Below, one piece after another: positions 35,501 through 43,343 of a stretch of 64,000 bases of DNA. Below the pieces are notes generated by a model. It was not told where the DNA came from, searched no databases, and saw nothing but the letters and a program-made list of their open reading frames with translations. This stretch comes from Verrucomicrobiales bacterium (GTDB lineage: Bacteria > Verrucomicrobiota > Verrucomicrobiia > Limisphaerales > CAIMTB01). Numbering within the stretch: position 1 is the first letter of the stretch; every line of letters begins with the position of its first letter. Made by a program: the position numbers and the translations under genes. The DNA is taken from positions 1 to 64,000 of the forward strand of contig JAEUHG010000120.1 of assembly GCA_016795425.1 (NCBI GenBank), in the 5' to 3' direction.

Positions 35501-36213
35501 GCCGCTCGTCCTCCTTCGGCCAGCACCGGCAACGCCGTCGCCCTTTCCTTTCCGACGGCCGCCCCTCTACGTCCCTTCCGAACCGCAAGAACGGCCGCTC
35601 CCAAACCGAGCAGGGAGATCAGCCGCGGCTCCGGTACAAAGTCCACCACTGCCGACCGGAAAATGAGGCTCGGATCCAGAACCCGGCCGTCGCCTGCGAC
35701 ATACAACGCTTCCTCAGGACCGGCGGTGTAGAACGGTTCCAGTGTCAGGAGCGAAGACTCGCCGGGTTCAACATTCTTCGGAGCCAAGACGATCGAGGCG
35801 ATGAACGCGGCGTCATAGCGGACCACGGCTTGGCTCAGCAGATCCACCGTTCCCTTTACTGAGACGTAGCCAGGACCGGACTCCTGAAAGGTTCCGGGAC
35901 CTTCGAACCCGTTGAAATTGAGTTCCGCGGGCACCTCGAAGGTGGGCGTCACCAGATCGAAGGCATTGAAATCGAATTTCAGCGTGACCCCGTAGCTGAC
36001 GATGCCCCCGGCCGGAACAGGAGAAAGGACGACGCGGACCCGAAACGAGGAACCGAGCGGCTCGGACTGATACCGTTCCTGATCGAGAGCCACGAAGAGC
36101 GGACCATCAGAGGTAGGGGCAGCCGCCGCGGGCATTCCGGCCCGGGTGGGTTGGGTGGCAACAAGCAGAGCCAAGCTGGCGCCTACTGCCAGATGGTTCC
36201 AACGGCGATGCAC
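35497..36213 (-). CDS. PEP-CTERM protein with cohesin-like domain
   Basis: 238 residues. An N-terminal signal (HLAVGASLALLVATQPTRA) precedes a beta-rich domain with FRVRVVLSPVP...VSYGVTLKFDFNAFDL, which resembles a cohesin-type Ig fold. Near the C-terminus VPEP is followed by a hydrophobic segment (LISLLGLGAAVLAV) and RKGRRG, the PEP-CTERM sorting signal that is cleaved and processed by exosortase. Unusually, about 20 residues follow the basic cluster. The stop overlaps the start of the giant gene as ATGA, so translation of the two is probably coupled and they likely act together at the cell surface. A candidate promoter and hairpin leader lie about 110-175 nt upstream. The cohesin reading is weaker than the PEP-CTERM reading. 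Confidence 0.85.
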   Translation of the reverse strand: MHRRWNHLAVGASLALLVATQPTRAGMPAAAAPTSDGPLFVALDQERYQSEPLGSSFRVRVVLSPVPAGGIVSYGVTLKFDFNAFDLVTPTFEVPAELNFNGFEGPGTFQESGPGYVSVKGTVDLLSQAVVRYDAAFIASIVLAPKNVEPGESSLLTLEPFYTAGPEEALYVAGDGRVLDPSLIFRSAVVDFVPEPRLISLLGLGAAVLAVRKGRRGAAVGKERATALPVLAEGGRAA

Positions 36214-36320
36214 AGACGGTCGTGCCCAGTGCCGAACGCCTTCCGTGACAAACCGCCAAACGCCTTGCGGAAGTCCCGCAAGATCAAGCTGGAATCTCTG
36301 TCGGGTGGTGTCGCGAATTC

Positions 36321-36389
36321 AAAAGACATCGGCTTGGGCGGAGCGCAGCCTAAGTGTCATTTGGGACCGATGTCTACTGGATAATAGAA
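36321..36389 (-). promoter_or_regulatory. Candidate promoter -10 and 52-nt nested stem-loop leader of the PEP-CTERM/giant operon
   Basis: A perfect 9-bp inverted repeat (AGACATCGG at 36324-36332, CCGATGTCT at 36367-36375) encloses a 34-nt spacer that itself holds a 7-bp stem (CTTGGGC with GCCTAAG, one G-U pair). On the minus strand the outer 3' arm runs into TTTT. A TATTAT at 36386-36381 would place a transcription start near 36375, putting the hairpin at the 5' end of the leader, about 110 nt before the start codon. No convincing -35 was found. It could be an attenuator, a stability hairpin or a dispersed palindromic element. Confidence 0.4.
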
Positions 36390-36427
36390 TTTCTTAGTAC
36401 TATCGGGTGACCACGACGTCCGGAAGG

Positions 36428-36465
36428 CAATAAGGCCGCCGCGAAGATCTCCTCGCGGCGGCCTT
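36428..36465 (-). terminator. Rho-independent terminator of the metK-ahcY transcript
   Basis: Perfect 13-bp inverted repeat: arms 36432-36444 (AAGGCCGCCGCGA) and 36453-36465, with an 8-nt loop. It lies about 43 nt beyond the ahcY stop on the minus strand and is followed by TTATTG, a modest U-tract. Confidence 0.75.
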
Positions 36466-36507
36466 GAATCGTGCCGAACCCTTGGTCGGGCGGTCGGCGA
36501 AGCCCGT

Positions 36508-38010
36508 TCAGTACCGGTAGTGTTCCGGTTTGTAGGGTCCATCGACCGGTACCCCGAGGTAATCGGCCTGCGCCTTGGTGAGCTTGGTCAGTTTGACCCC
36601 GATCTTCTCCAAGTGGAGACGGGCGACTTCCTCATCCAGTTTCTTGGGAAGGCGATAGACCGTCTTCTCGTACTTGTCCCGGTTCTGCCACAGGTCGATC
36701 TGAGCCAACGTCTGGTTGGTGAACGAGTTCGACATGACGAAGGACGGGTGTCCGGTGGCGCAGCCGAGATTCACCAGCCGACCTTCGGCCAGCAGGTAGA
36801 TGCTGCGTCCGCCAGGCAAATAGTACCGGTCATACTGGGGTTTGATGGTCTCGATCCGCACCCCTTTGTGCTTCTTCAGGGCATCGACCTGAATCTCATT
36901 ATCGAAATGCCCGATGTTGCACACGATGGCCTGATCCTTCATCTGCAGGATGTGCTGAACCGTGATGATGTCCCGGTTGCCGGTGGTGGTGACGTAGATG
37001 TCCCCAGTCCCAAGGGTCGACTCGATGGTATTGACCTCAAATCCTTCCATCGCCGCCTGCAAGGCATTGATCGGATCGATCTCGGTCACGATGACGCGCG
37101 CGCCATAGGCCCGCAGAGAATGGGCGCTCCCCTTCCCGACATCGCCGTAGCCACAGACCACGGCCACTTTGCCCGCGATCATGACGTCCGTCGCACGCTT
37201 CAAGCCGTCCGCCAACGATTCGCGGCAGCCATATAGGTTGTCGAATTTGGACTTGGTGACCGAATCGTTCACGTTAATAGCAGGGACCAGCAATTTGCCC
37301 TGCTCCGCCAATTGATAGAGTCGGTGGACGCCCGTGGTCGTTTCCTCCGAAACGCCGCGCCATTCCTTGACGATGCGGGTCCAGAGTCCGGGCTTCTCTT
37401 TCGCCACGCGGCGCAGCAACGATTTGACCACCGCCACTTCGTGGCTGTCGGCCGGCTCGTAAGCCCATCGACTTCCCTGCTCCAATTCGTAGCCCTTGTG
37501 GATCAGCAGGGTCACATCGCCACCGTCATCGACCACCAATTGCGGTCCTTGGTCGCCGGGGAACAGGATGGCCTTCAGGGTCAATTCCCAATACTCCTCG
37601 AGCGTTTCGCCTTTCCAGGCGAACACCGGTACTCCCGCGTCCGCGATGGCAGAAGCGGCGTGGTCCTGAGTTGAGAAGATGTTGCAGCTGGCCCAGCGCA
37701 CCGTCGCGCCCAGTTCAGTGAGCGTCTGGATGAGCACGGCCGTCTGAATGGTCATGTGCAGCGATCCGGTGACCCGCACCCCTTTCAGAGGCTTTTGCTT
37801 GGCATACTTCCGACGAACGGCCATGAGGCCGGGCATCTCGTGTTCGGCAACGGCAATCTCCTTGTGCCCCCATTCGGCTAGGGCGATGTCCCGAACAATA
37901 AAGTCCTTGCCGGCAGGGGTCTGCGCGGAAAAGGCCTGTAGATTCTTGGTTTGCGCAGCCGCTTCCGCGAGCACCGCCGCGGCGGCCGGCTTGAGTTTGG
38001 TCTTAGCCAT
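36508..38010 (-). CDS. ahcY: Adenosylhomocysteinase
   Basis: 500 residues, full length for the form of the enzyme carrying an extra internal segment. It hydrolyses S-adenosylhomocysteine to homocysteine and adenosine, relieving product inhibition of methyltransferases. Visible signatures: [37 protein letters not shown], the conserved [12 protein letters not shown], the NAD-binding [15 protein letters not shown], and the family C-terminus KPEHYRY. It follows metK with 36 nt between, so both are surely one operon. A strong hairpin terminator lies downstream. The start ATG has no obvious Shine-Dalgarno. Regulation is probably by the SahR-type protein encoded divergently from metK. Confidence 0.98.
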   Translation of the reverse strand: MAKTKLKPAAAAVLAEAAAQTKNLQAFSAQTPAGKDFIVRDIALAEWGHKEIAVAEHEMPGLMAVRRKYAKQKPLKGVRVTGSLHMTIQTAVLIQTLTELGATVRWASCNIFSTQDHAASAIADAGVPVFAWKGETLEEYWELTLKAILFPGDQGPQLVVDDGGDVTLLIHKGYELEQGSRWAYEPADSHEVAVVKSLLRRVAKEKPGLWTRIVKEWRGVSEETTTGVHRLYQLAEQGKLLVPAINVNDSVTKSKFDNLYGCRESLADGLKRATDVMIAGKVAVVCGYGDVGKGSAHSLRAYGARVIVTEIDPINALQAAMEGFEVNTIESTLGTGDIYVTTTGNRDIITVQHILQMKDQAIVCNIGHFDNEIQVDALKKHKGVRIETIKPQYDRYYLPGGRSIYLLAEGRLVNLGCATGHPSFVMSNSFTNQTLAQIDLWQNRDKYEKTVYRLPKKLDEEVARLHLEKIGVKLTKLTKAQADYLGVPVDGPYKPEHYRY

Positions 38011-38046
38011 GGATGATAAGAAATCGGTGAGAGATCGTGGTCCCCG

Positions 38047-39219
38047 TCACTTGGCCGCGCGCTGCAGTTCGCGGACCTTGTCGGTGTGCTCCCAGGTCAG
38101 GTCGGAATCGTTCTTTCCGAAGTGCCCGTAGTTGGTGGTCTTGGCGTAGATCGGACGACGCAACTTGAGTTGGTCGATGATGTCCGCCGGTTGGAAGCTG
38201 AAAACCCGGTTGATGGCGCGAATGATCTTCTCCTCCGCCACCGCCGCCGTGCCGAAGGTATCGACATGAACGCTTACGGGGTCCGGATGGCCGATGGCGT
38301 ACGCGAACTGAACTTCACATCGGGAGGCGAGTTTTGCCGCCACCACGTTCTTGGCCACCCAACGTCCCATGTAAGCCGCGCTACGATCGACCTTGGTCGG
38401 ATCCTTGCCCGAGAACGCGCCACCGCCATGGCGGCCCCATCCGCCGTAGGTATCCACAATGATCTTGCGCCCCGTCAAACCGGTGTCGCCCTGCGGCCCG
38501 CCAACGACGAAGCGCCCAGTCGGGTTGATCAAGTACTCCGTGCGATCGTTCAGGAGCGACTTGGGCAGGACCTTGCGAATCACCTGCTCGATGCAGAACT
38601 TCTCGATCTCAGCGTGCTCGACGTCGGCGGCATGCTGGGTGGAGATGACGACATTGGAGATCGCCACCGGCTTGTTGTCCTCATAAACGACTGAGACCTG
38701 AGACTTCGCGTCGGGCCGCAGCCAGGGCGCCTTGCCGCTCTTGCGGATGCGGGTGAGCTCCCGGCCCAGACGGTGCGCGAACATGATGGGTGCAGGCATC
38801 AACTCCGGCGTCTCGTCGCAGGCATAGCCGAACATGAGACCCTGATCGCCGGCGCCTTGCTTCGAGGTCTTCTTGCCGCGGGCACGCCGCGCGTCGACCC
38901 CTTGCGCAATGTCCGGCGATTGCTGGGTCACGTAAACGTTGACGAAGACACGATCGGCGTGGAACACGTCGTCGTCGTTCACGTAGCCGATCTCGCGAAT
39001 GGCTCGGCGAGCGATCTGAACAAAATCCAGTTTGGCTTTGGTGGTGATTTCGCCGCCGACAACCACCACGTTGCTTTTGGCGTAGGTCTCGCAGGCGACC
39101 CGGCTGTACTTGTCCTGAGCCAGGCAGGCATCGAGGACGTAATCAGAAATCGTGTCGCAGACTTTGTCCGGATGCCCCTCACCGACGGACTCGGAAGAAA
39201 AAATGAAGCGCTTACTCAT
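38047..39219 (-). CDS. metK: S-adenosylmethionine synthetase
   Basis: 390 residues from the ATG at 39219, giving [19 protein letters not shown], which fits the family start; an in-frame GTG at 39246 would add nine unconserved residues. It makes S-adenosylmethionine from methionine and ATP. Both family signatures are present: [16 protein letters not shown] and [16 protein letters not shown], with the catalytic His16 in GHPDK. First gene of the metK-ahcY operon, separated by about 109 bp from the divergent ArsR-methyltransferase regulator gene. No riboswitch of the SAM or SAH type was recognised in the short leader, which is consistent with control by a protein repressor. Confidence 0.98.
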   Translation of the reverse strand: MSKRFIFSSESVGEGHPDKVCDTISDYVLDACLAQDKYSRVACETYAKSNVVVVGGEITTKAKLDFVQIARRAIREIGYVNDDDVFHADRVFVNVYVTQQSPDIAQGVDARRARGKKTSKQGAGDQGLMFGYACDETPELMPAPIMFAHRLGRELTRIRKSGKAPWLRPDAKSQVSVVYEDNKPVAISNVVISTQHAADVEHAEIEKFCIEQVIRKVLPKSLLNDRTEYLINPTGRFVVGGPQGDTGLTGRKIIVDTYGGWGRHGGGAFSGKDPTKVDRSAAYMGRWVAKNVVAAKLASRCEVQFAYAIGHPDPVSVHVDTFGTAAVAEEKIIRAINRVFSFQPADIIDQLKLRRPIYAKTTNYGHFGKNDSDLTWEHTDKVRELQRAAK

Positions 39220-39261
39220 GCAATTGATGGTTGTCGTTGACCGCACGGATCCTTTGTCATA

Positions 39262-39322
39262 TTGACGTATCCGGATGCGACGATACGGAATACCGGTGGG
39301 CCGTCAAACGAGTTTTTAGGAG
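39262..39322. promoter_or_regulatory. Divergent promoter region with candidate SahR-type operator; ribosome binding site of the regulator gene
   Basis: A 6-bp perfect inverted repeat, CGTATC (39266-39271) and GATACG (39282-39287) with a 10-nt spacer, overlaps the 8-bp palindrome ATCCGGAT (39269-39276). TTGACG occurs on the plus strand at 39262-39267 and on the minus strand at 39307-39302, so -35-like boxes flank the repeat on both sides; -10 boxes are poor. AGGAG at 39318-39322 is a good Shine-Dalgarno for the ATG at 39329. ArsR-family dimers bind such inverted repeats; the specific site is inference. Confidence 0.5.
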
Positions 39323-39328
39323 CATTGG

Positions 39329-40270
39329 ATGGGACAAATCCTGAAATCCCTGCGGGCCTTGGCCGATCCCACGCGTCTGCGCATCCTTGGTGTCCTGGAA
39401 AAAGGCGAGCTTTCGGTGCAGGAACTCCAGGAAATCACCACCCTGGTCCAATCCCGCATCTCGACCCACCTTTCCCTGCTTCAGGACGCTGGCCTGGTGC
39501 AATCACGGCGTGACGGTCGGCGAGTCTTCTACCGCCTATCGACCATTGGCGACGCCTCCTTAAGCGGTTCTTTGGGAATCGCGCTCAAAGCCGCCCGCGA
39601 ATTGCCGGAGTCCGAGGCCGACGATGTGAACCGTCGGCGTATCGTGGCATTGCGGGAGAACCAGGCACGCTTGTTGTTCAACCAGGTTGCCGGTCGCTTT
39701 GATCGAAGCTACGGCCCGGGCCGTTCCTGGCAGGCGTTTGGTCAGTTACTGCTCCGACTGCTGCCCGCGGTAGAGGTGGCGGATCTGGGTGCCGGCGAAG
39801 GACTGCTCAGTGAACTGCTGGCACTGCGCTGCCGCCGGGTGATCGCCGTGGATAATTCCGATAAGATCATTGCCTTTGGAGCAGCTAAGGCGCGTCAGGC
39901 GGGCTTGAAGAACCTCGAATTCCGCCTTGGCGATTTGGAGGACCCTCCAATCGACCCGGCGAGCGTGGACATTGTGATTCTCAGCCAGGCCCTGCACCAT
40001 GCTTCCCATCCTCCGCAGGCCCTGCATTCCGCCCACCGCATCCTGCGGCCCGGCGGGCAAGTGCTGATACTGGATCTGCGACGGCATGCGTTCGAAGAGG
40101 CGCGGCAACTCTATGGCGACCGCTGGCTCGGCTTCGCCGAGAGCGATTTGACCGGGTGGTTGGAACAGGCCGGGTTTCGCGAAATCGAAGTTTCGGTGGT
40201 CGCGAGGGAGGAGCAACCCCCCCATTTTGAGACCATTCTGGCTGCCGGATCCAAGCCGCTCTCTGCCTAG
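39329..40270 (+). CDS. ArsR-family regulator fused to a SAM-dependent methyltransferase domain (SahR-like)
   Basis: 313 residues. The N-terminal 85 or so form an ArsR winged helix (LRALADPTRLRILGVLEKGELSVQEL, then SRISTHLSLLQDAGLVQSRRDGRRVFYRL). The C-terminal part is a class I methyltransferase fold with motif I VADLGAGEG (residues 150-158), then IAVDNSDK, LGDLED and LSQALHHASHPPQAL. SahR of Proteobacteria has this architecture, senses S-adenosylhomocysteine and represses SAM-cycle genes. Its divergent placement beside metK-ahcY makes the same role very likely here. AGGAG precedes the start by six bases. The alternative, a true methyltransferase, is less likely given the context. The symbol is left blank because equivalence to proteobacterial SahR is not proven. 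Confidence 0.93.
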   Translation: MGQILKSLRALADPTRLRILGVLEKGELSVQELQEITTLVQSRISTHLSLLQDAGLVQSRRDGRRVFYRLSTIGDASLSGSLGIALKAARELPESEADDVNRRRIVALRENQARLLFNQVAGRFDRSYGPGRSWQAFGQLLLRLLPAVEVADLGAGEGLLSELLALRCRRVIAVDNSDKIIAFGAAKARQAGLKNLEFRLGDLEDPPIDPASVDIVILSQALHHASHPPQALHSAHRILRPGGQVLILDLRRHAFEEARQLYGDRWLGFAESDLTGWLEQAGFREIEVSVVAREEQPPHFETILAAGSKPLSA

Positions 40271-40379
40271 CGCCGTTCAACGAGCAGTTTGCCCCTTTCC
40301 AACAGGACTCCAATTGGCAGGATGGGGCATGCCCTCGTCACTCGCCCATTGCGTTGGATTCGATCCGCGTCCCCTTCCC

Positions 40380-41183
40380 ATGCCTGCGTTACGGCGTGCC
40401 GCTCCCCTCGCGGCCCGGCTCATCACGGCACTCGTCTTTTGGATCTTGGTCCAGGCGCCCCGCCCTTCCCAAGCGGCGGTCGGAGTGGGAGCCAAGCCGC
40501 CGGCTGGAGCGGATGTGCTCATCGATGGATCGCGCCAAACCCTGGATGAAAAATGGACCTACTGGCAGGGCCCGGGGTTCAAGTCCTCCCTGCCAATCCG
40601 ATGGAAGATGGTGGAAGACCCGGTCGACGCTGGAACGGTGCTGATGACCGACGATCCGGCGGCGGCCGGCGGCAAATATGGAGCGGCCGACATCGTGACC
40701 AAAAAGGCGTATCGGGATTTTCGGCTGCACATCGAGTTTCTGGTGATGAAGCCGGGTGGGAACAGCGGAGTCTATCTTCAGAACCGTTATGAGATCCAAG
40801 TGCTCGACGGTGACAAGACCTCGCATGGCATGGGTGCGGTGATCAATGAGACCCCGTCGCCCTACCACGCTTACCGGGGGGTGGGAAAATGGAACGCCTA
40901 CGACATCGTGTTCCGCGCCGCCCGATTCAAGGACGGCAAGGTGGCGGAGAAGGCGATGGTCACCATGTATTTCAACGGCATCAAGGTGCATGACCGCCAA
41001 ACCATCAGCCAGGTGTGGGGTGGACCAAATTCCGGAATCGATGGAGGCAATGACGGCGGAAAAGGGATCACCGACACTCCCGGGGGCCTGAAACTGCAGG
41101 CCGAAGGCCACGACGTGCGCTACCGGAACACTTGGATTCAAGAATTGGACCTGCGCGCCCCGGATACCGATTTCAGCCCGTAG
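40380..41183 (+). CDS. Secreted DUF1080 (3-keto-disaccharide hydrolase-like) protein
   Basis: 267 residues from the ATG at 40380; an upstream in-frame start would overlap the previous gene and hide the signal peptide. The signal is RRAAPLAARLITALVFWILV...QA. The mature part has DUF1080 features: DFRLHIEFLVMKPGGNSGVYLQ, YEIQVLD, the conserved Gly-rich WNAYDIVFRAARF, VTMYFNGIKVHD and GGLKLQAEGHDVRYRNTWI near the end. The family has a concanavalin-like fold and acts on oligosaccharides (3-keto-glycoside hydrolysis in characterised members); it is greatly expanded in Planctomycetes and Verrucomicrobia. The substrate is unknown. It starts 109 nt after the regulator gene on the same strand, but no functional link is apparent. 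Confidence 0.9.
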   Translation: MPALRRAAPLAARLITALVFWILVQAPRPSQAAVGVGAKPPAGADVLIDGSRQTLDEKWTYWQGPGFKSSLPIRWKMVEDPVDAGTVLMTDDPAAAGGKYGAADIVTKKAYRDFRLHIEFLVMKPGGNSGVYLQNRYEIQVLDGDKTSHGMGAVINETPSPYHAYRGVGKWNAYDIVFRAARFKDGKVAEKAMVTMYFNGIKVHDRQTISQVWGGPNSGIDGGNDGGKGITDTPGGLKLQAEGHDVRYRNTWIQELDLRAPDTDFSP

Positions 41184-41323
41184 TCGGGCGATCGACCGAG
41201 AACCTGAGGGAACCCGCACCCGCCTCATTGACAAAGGCACGGCCTGTCGCGTTAGTGGGGCGGCCGACACAAGGTGGGCGGTCCACTTGAGCAGTTGCGC
41301 CGAAGACGTCCGAATCGACTCGC

Positions 41324-43279
41324 ATGACGAAGATCCTGATCGCCGACGCCGAAGATGCGGCTGCCGACCGACTGCGTGCACTTCTCGACGATCCGGACTA
41401 CCAGGTCATAGGAAGGGCGACCACCGGGGAGGAAGCGATTCGCCTCTGCCGCCAAACTCCGCCGGGCATCGTTTTGATGGACGTTTCGCTTCCGGGGGCG
41501 ATCCAGGGCGCGGACGCCGCGCAGCGGATCCGGCGCGAACAGGAAATCCCCGTCGTCCTGATCACTTCCGACTCCGACCTCGCCTCGCTGCAGCCGACGG
41601 TGCAACCCGGGTGGTCCGGCTACCTGACCAAACCGGTGGGTGCGGACAGCCTTCGTGCCGTGATTGCCACCACGCTTTTCCGCGAGTCGACGGAGCGGCG
41701 CCTTCGACAGATGGAGCGGTGGTTGGCGCGGACTCTTGAGAGCATTGGCGACGCCGTGATCGCGACCGATGCCGCCGGACGCATTACCTTCATGAATGCC
41801 GTCGCCGAGCGGCTCACCGGCTGGGCCCAGCACGAAGCGAATGGGCAACCCCTGCACGACGTCTTTCGTATCGTCAGCGGCGTGGATCCCGAGTGGAAGG
41901 TTGACCTGCTCAAGAAGACCCTCGAACAGGGCCTGTCCATTCGTTTGGACGACGGCCACCTCCTCATCCGCCGCGATCAACGGATGATTCCGATCGACGA
42001 CTCGGCCACACCGATTCGGTCGCCGGAAGGGAAGACCTCGGGAGTGGTGCTGATTTTTCGGGATTCCTCGGAACGAGTGAGCCAGGAATCGGAACGTCGG
42101 CGCCTCGAGCGCTGGCTCTTCGATTCGGAAAAGCTCGAGAGCCTGGGCGCGATGGCCAGCGGCGTCGGGCATGACATCAACAACCTGCTCACCAGCGTCC
42201 TGGCGAACGCCAACCTCTGCCGCAAGGCGCTCCCGTCGGACTCGCCGCTGCATGCCCACCTCCAACCTATCGAAGAGGCGGGCCGACGTGCCGGCGACCT
42301 TTGTCTGCGACTCCTGGCCTACGCCGGGGAAAGCGGACCGGACCTCAGGGCCGCGGATTTGGGACTCCTCTTGCAGGAACAGGCAGCCAGTCTTCGACTG
42401 AACCTTCCAGGCAACGTCGAACTCAAAGTTGAGGGTTTGGCGGATCTCCCCCCTGTCAGGGCGGATGCCAATCAGCTTCGCCAGGTCGTCAATGAACTCG
42501 CCGGCAATGCCATCGAAGCCTTGGGCGGACGCCCGGGTCAGGTTCTCTTGTTCGCCGGGAGCATTCGGTTTTCCGAAGAACAACGGGAAGCGGCCATTCA
42601 GCCCTGCGAATTGGCCGTCGGCGAACATGCCTGCCTGGAGATCAGCGACAACGGCTGCGGCATGTCTCCCACCACGCTGGCCAGGGTCTTCGACCCTTTC
42701 TTCACCACCAAGAAGTCGCGGCGTGGCATGGGACTCGCCGTGGTGCATGGGATTGTGCGCCAGCACCAAGGCGCACTCCTCGTGCGCACCCAGGTCGGCG
42801 AAGGCACCTCGGTCCGCGTCATCCTGCCTTTCGAGCCCCGTCCCGAGCCCGCTTCGGTAAAGGCACCGGCGAATTCGGACGCATCCCAGGTCCCCGCCGC
42901 GGGAGGGACGGTCCTCCTTGCCGACGACGAGGAACTTCTGCGACGCGTCGGTATCGGCGCCCTGGCACAACGGGGATTCACCGCCGTCACCGCACGCGAC
43001 GGCGAAGAAGCGCTCTCCATCTTCCGACAATCCCCGGACCGCATCTGTGCCATTGTCCTCGACGTCACCATGCCGAAAATGGACGGCCTTCGGACCTTGG
43101 AGGAGATCCGACGGATCCGCCCCAACGTTCCGGCCGTATTGATGAGCGGTTTTCCAGGGGACAGCCTGAGGCGGGCTCTGGGGGCCGGCACCACGGCATT
43201 TCTGCAAAAGCCCTTCGATATCGATGCCTTCTGGCGGGCGTTCGACGCCTCGATTGCCAAGGCTCCCCGCGGCAACTGA
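41324..43279 (+). CDS. Hybrid histidine kinase, REC-PAS-HisKA-HATPase-REC
   Basis: 651 residues, no membrane segments, so cytoplasmic. The N-terminal receiver has phospho-acceptor Asp53, Thr81 and Lys103. A PAS domain follows (LESIGDAVIATDAAGRITFMN). The dimerisation box has His283 in ASGVGHDINNLL, with the ATPase N-box (NELAGNAIEAL), DNGCGM and GMGLAVVHGIV. A second receiver (residues about 525-645) has DDEE, Asp580 in LDVTMPKMDG and a KPF lysine. The input receiver suggests it acts inside a phosphorelay rather than as a direct sensor. It converges with another hybrid kinase gene, leaving 64 bp between their stops. The partner regulator and signal are unknown. Confidence 0.93.
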   Translation: MTKILIADAEDAAADRLRALLDDPDYQVIGRATTGEEAIRLCRQTPPGIVLMDVSLPGAIQGADAAQRIRREQEIPVVLITSDSDLASLQPTVQPGWSGYLTKPVGADSLRAVIATTLFRESTERRLRQMERWLARTLESIGDAVIATDAAGRITFMNAVAERLTGWAQHEANGQPLHDVFRIVSGVDPEWKVDLLKKTLEQGLSIRLDDGHLLIRRDQRMIPIDDSATPIRSPEGKTSGVVLIFRDSSERVSQESERRRLERWLFDSEKLESLGAMASGVGHDINNLLTSVLANANLCRKALPSDSPLHAHLQPIEEAGRRAGDLCLRLLAYAGESGPDLRAADLGLLLQEQAASLRLNLPGNVELKVEGLADLPPVRADANQLRQVVNELAGNAIEALGGRPGQVLLFAGSIRFSEEQREAAIQPCELAVGEHACLEISDNGCGMSPTTLARVFDPFFTTKKSRRGMGLAVVHGIVRQHQGALLVRTQVGEGTSVRVILPFEPRPEPASVKAPANSDASQVPAAGGTVLLADDEELLRRVGIGALAQRGFTAVTARDGEEALSIFRQSPDRICAIVLDVTMPKMDGLRTLEEIRRIRPNVPAVLMSGFPGDSLRRALGAGTTAFLQKPFDIDAFWRAFDASIAKAPRGN

Positions 43280-43343
43280 GATTCTCACCGACCGTCCCGT
43301 TGGCGGGTTGGGACGAAGCGCTGTCTGGCAGATCCACAGCCGG

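Noticed and set aside
36214..36431. c-di-GMP (GEMM) or SAM/SAH riboswitch before the PEP-CTERM operon
   Set aside because: The conserved GEMM core and the SAM/SAH riboswitch cores are not visible; only the nested stem-loop is supported.
39220..39246. Longer metK starting at GTG 39246
   Set aside because: The nine extra residues precede the family's conserved start [12 protein letters not shown] and would run into the promoter region.
43293..43315. Terminator hairpin between the two convergent kinase genes (CGTCCC ... GGGACG)
   Set aside because: Only 6 bp with an 11-nt loop and no T-run on either strand; too weak to call.
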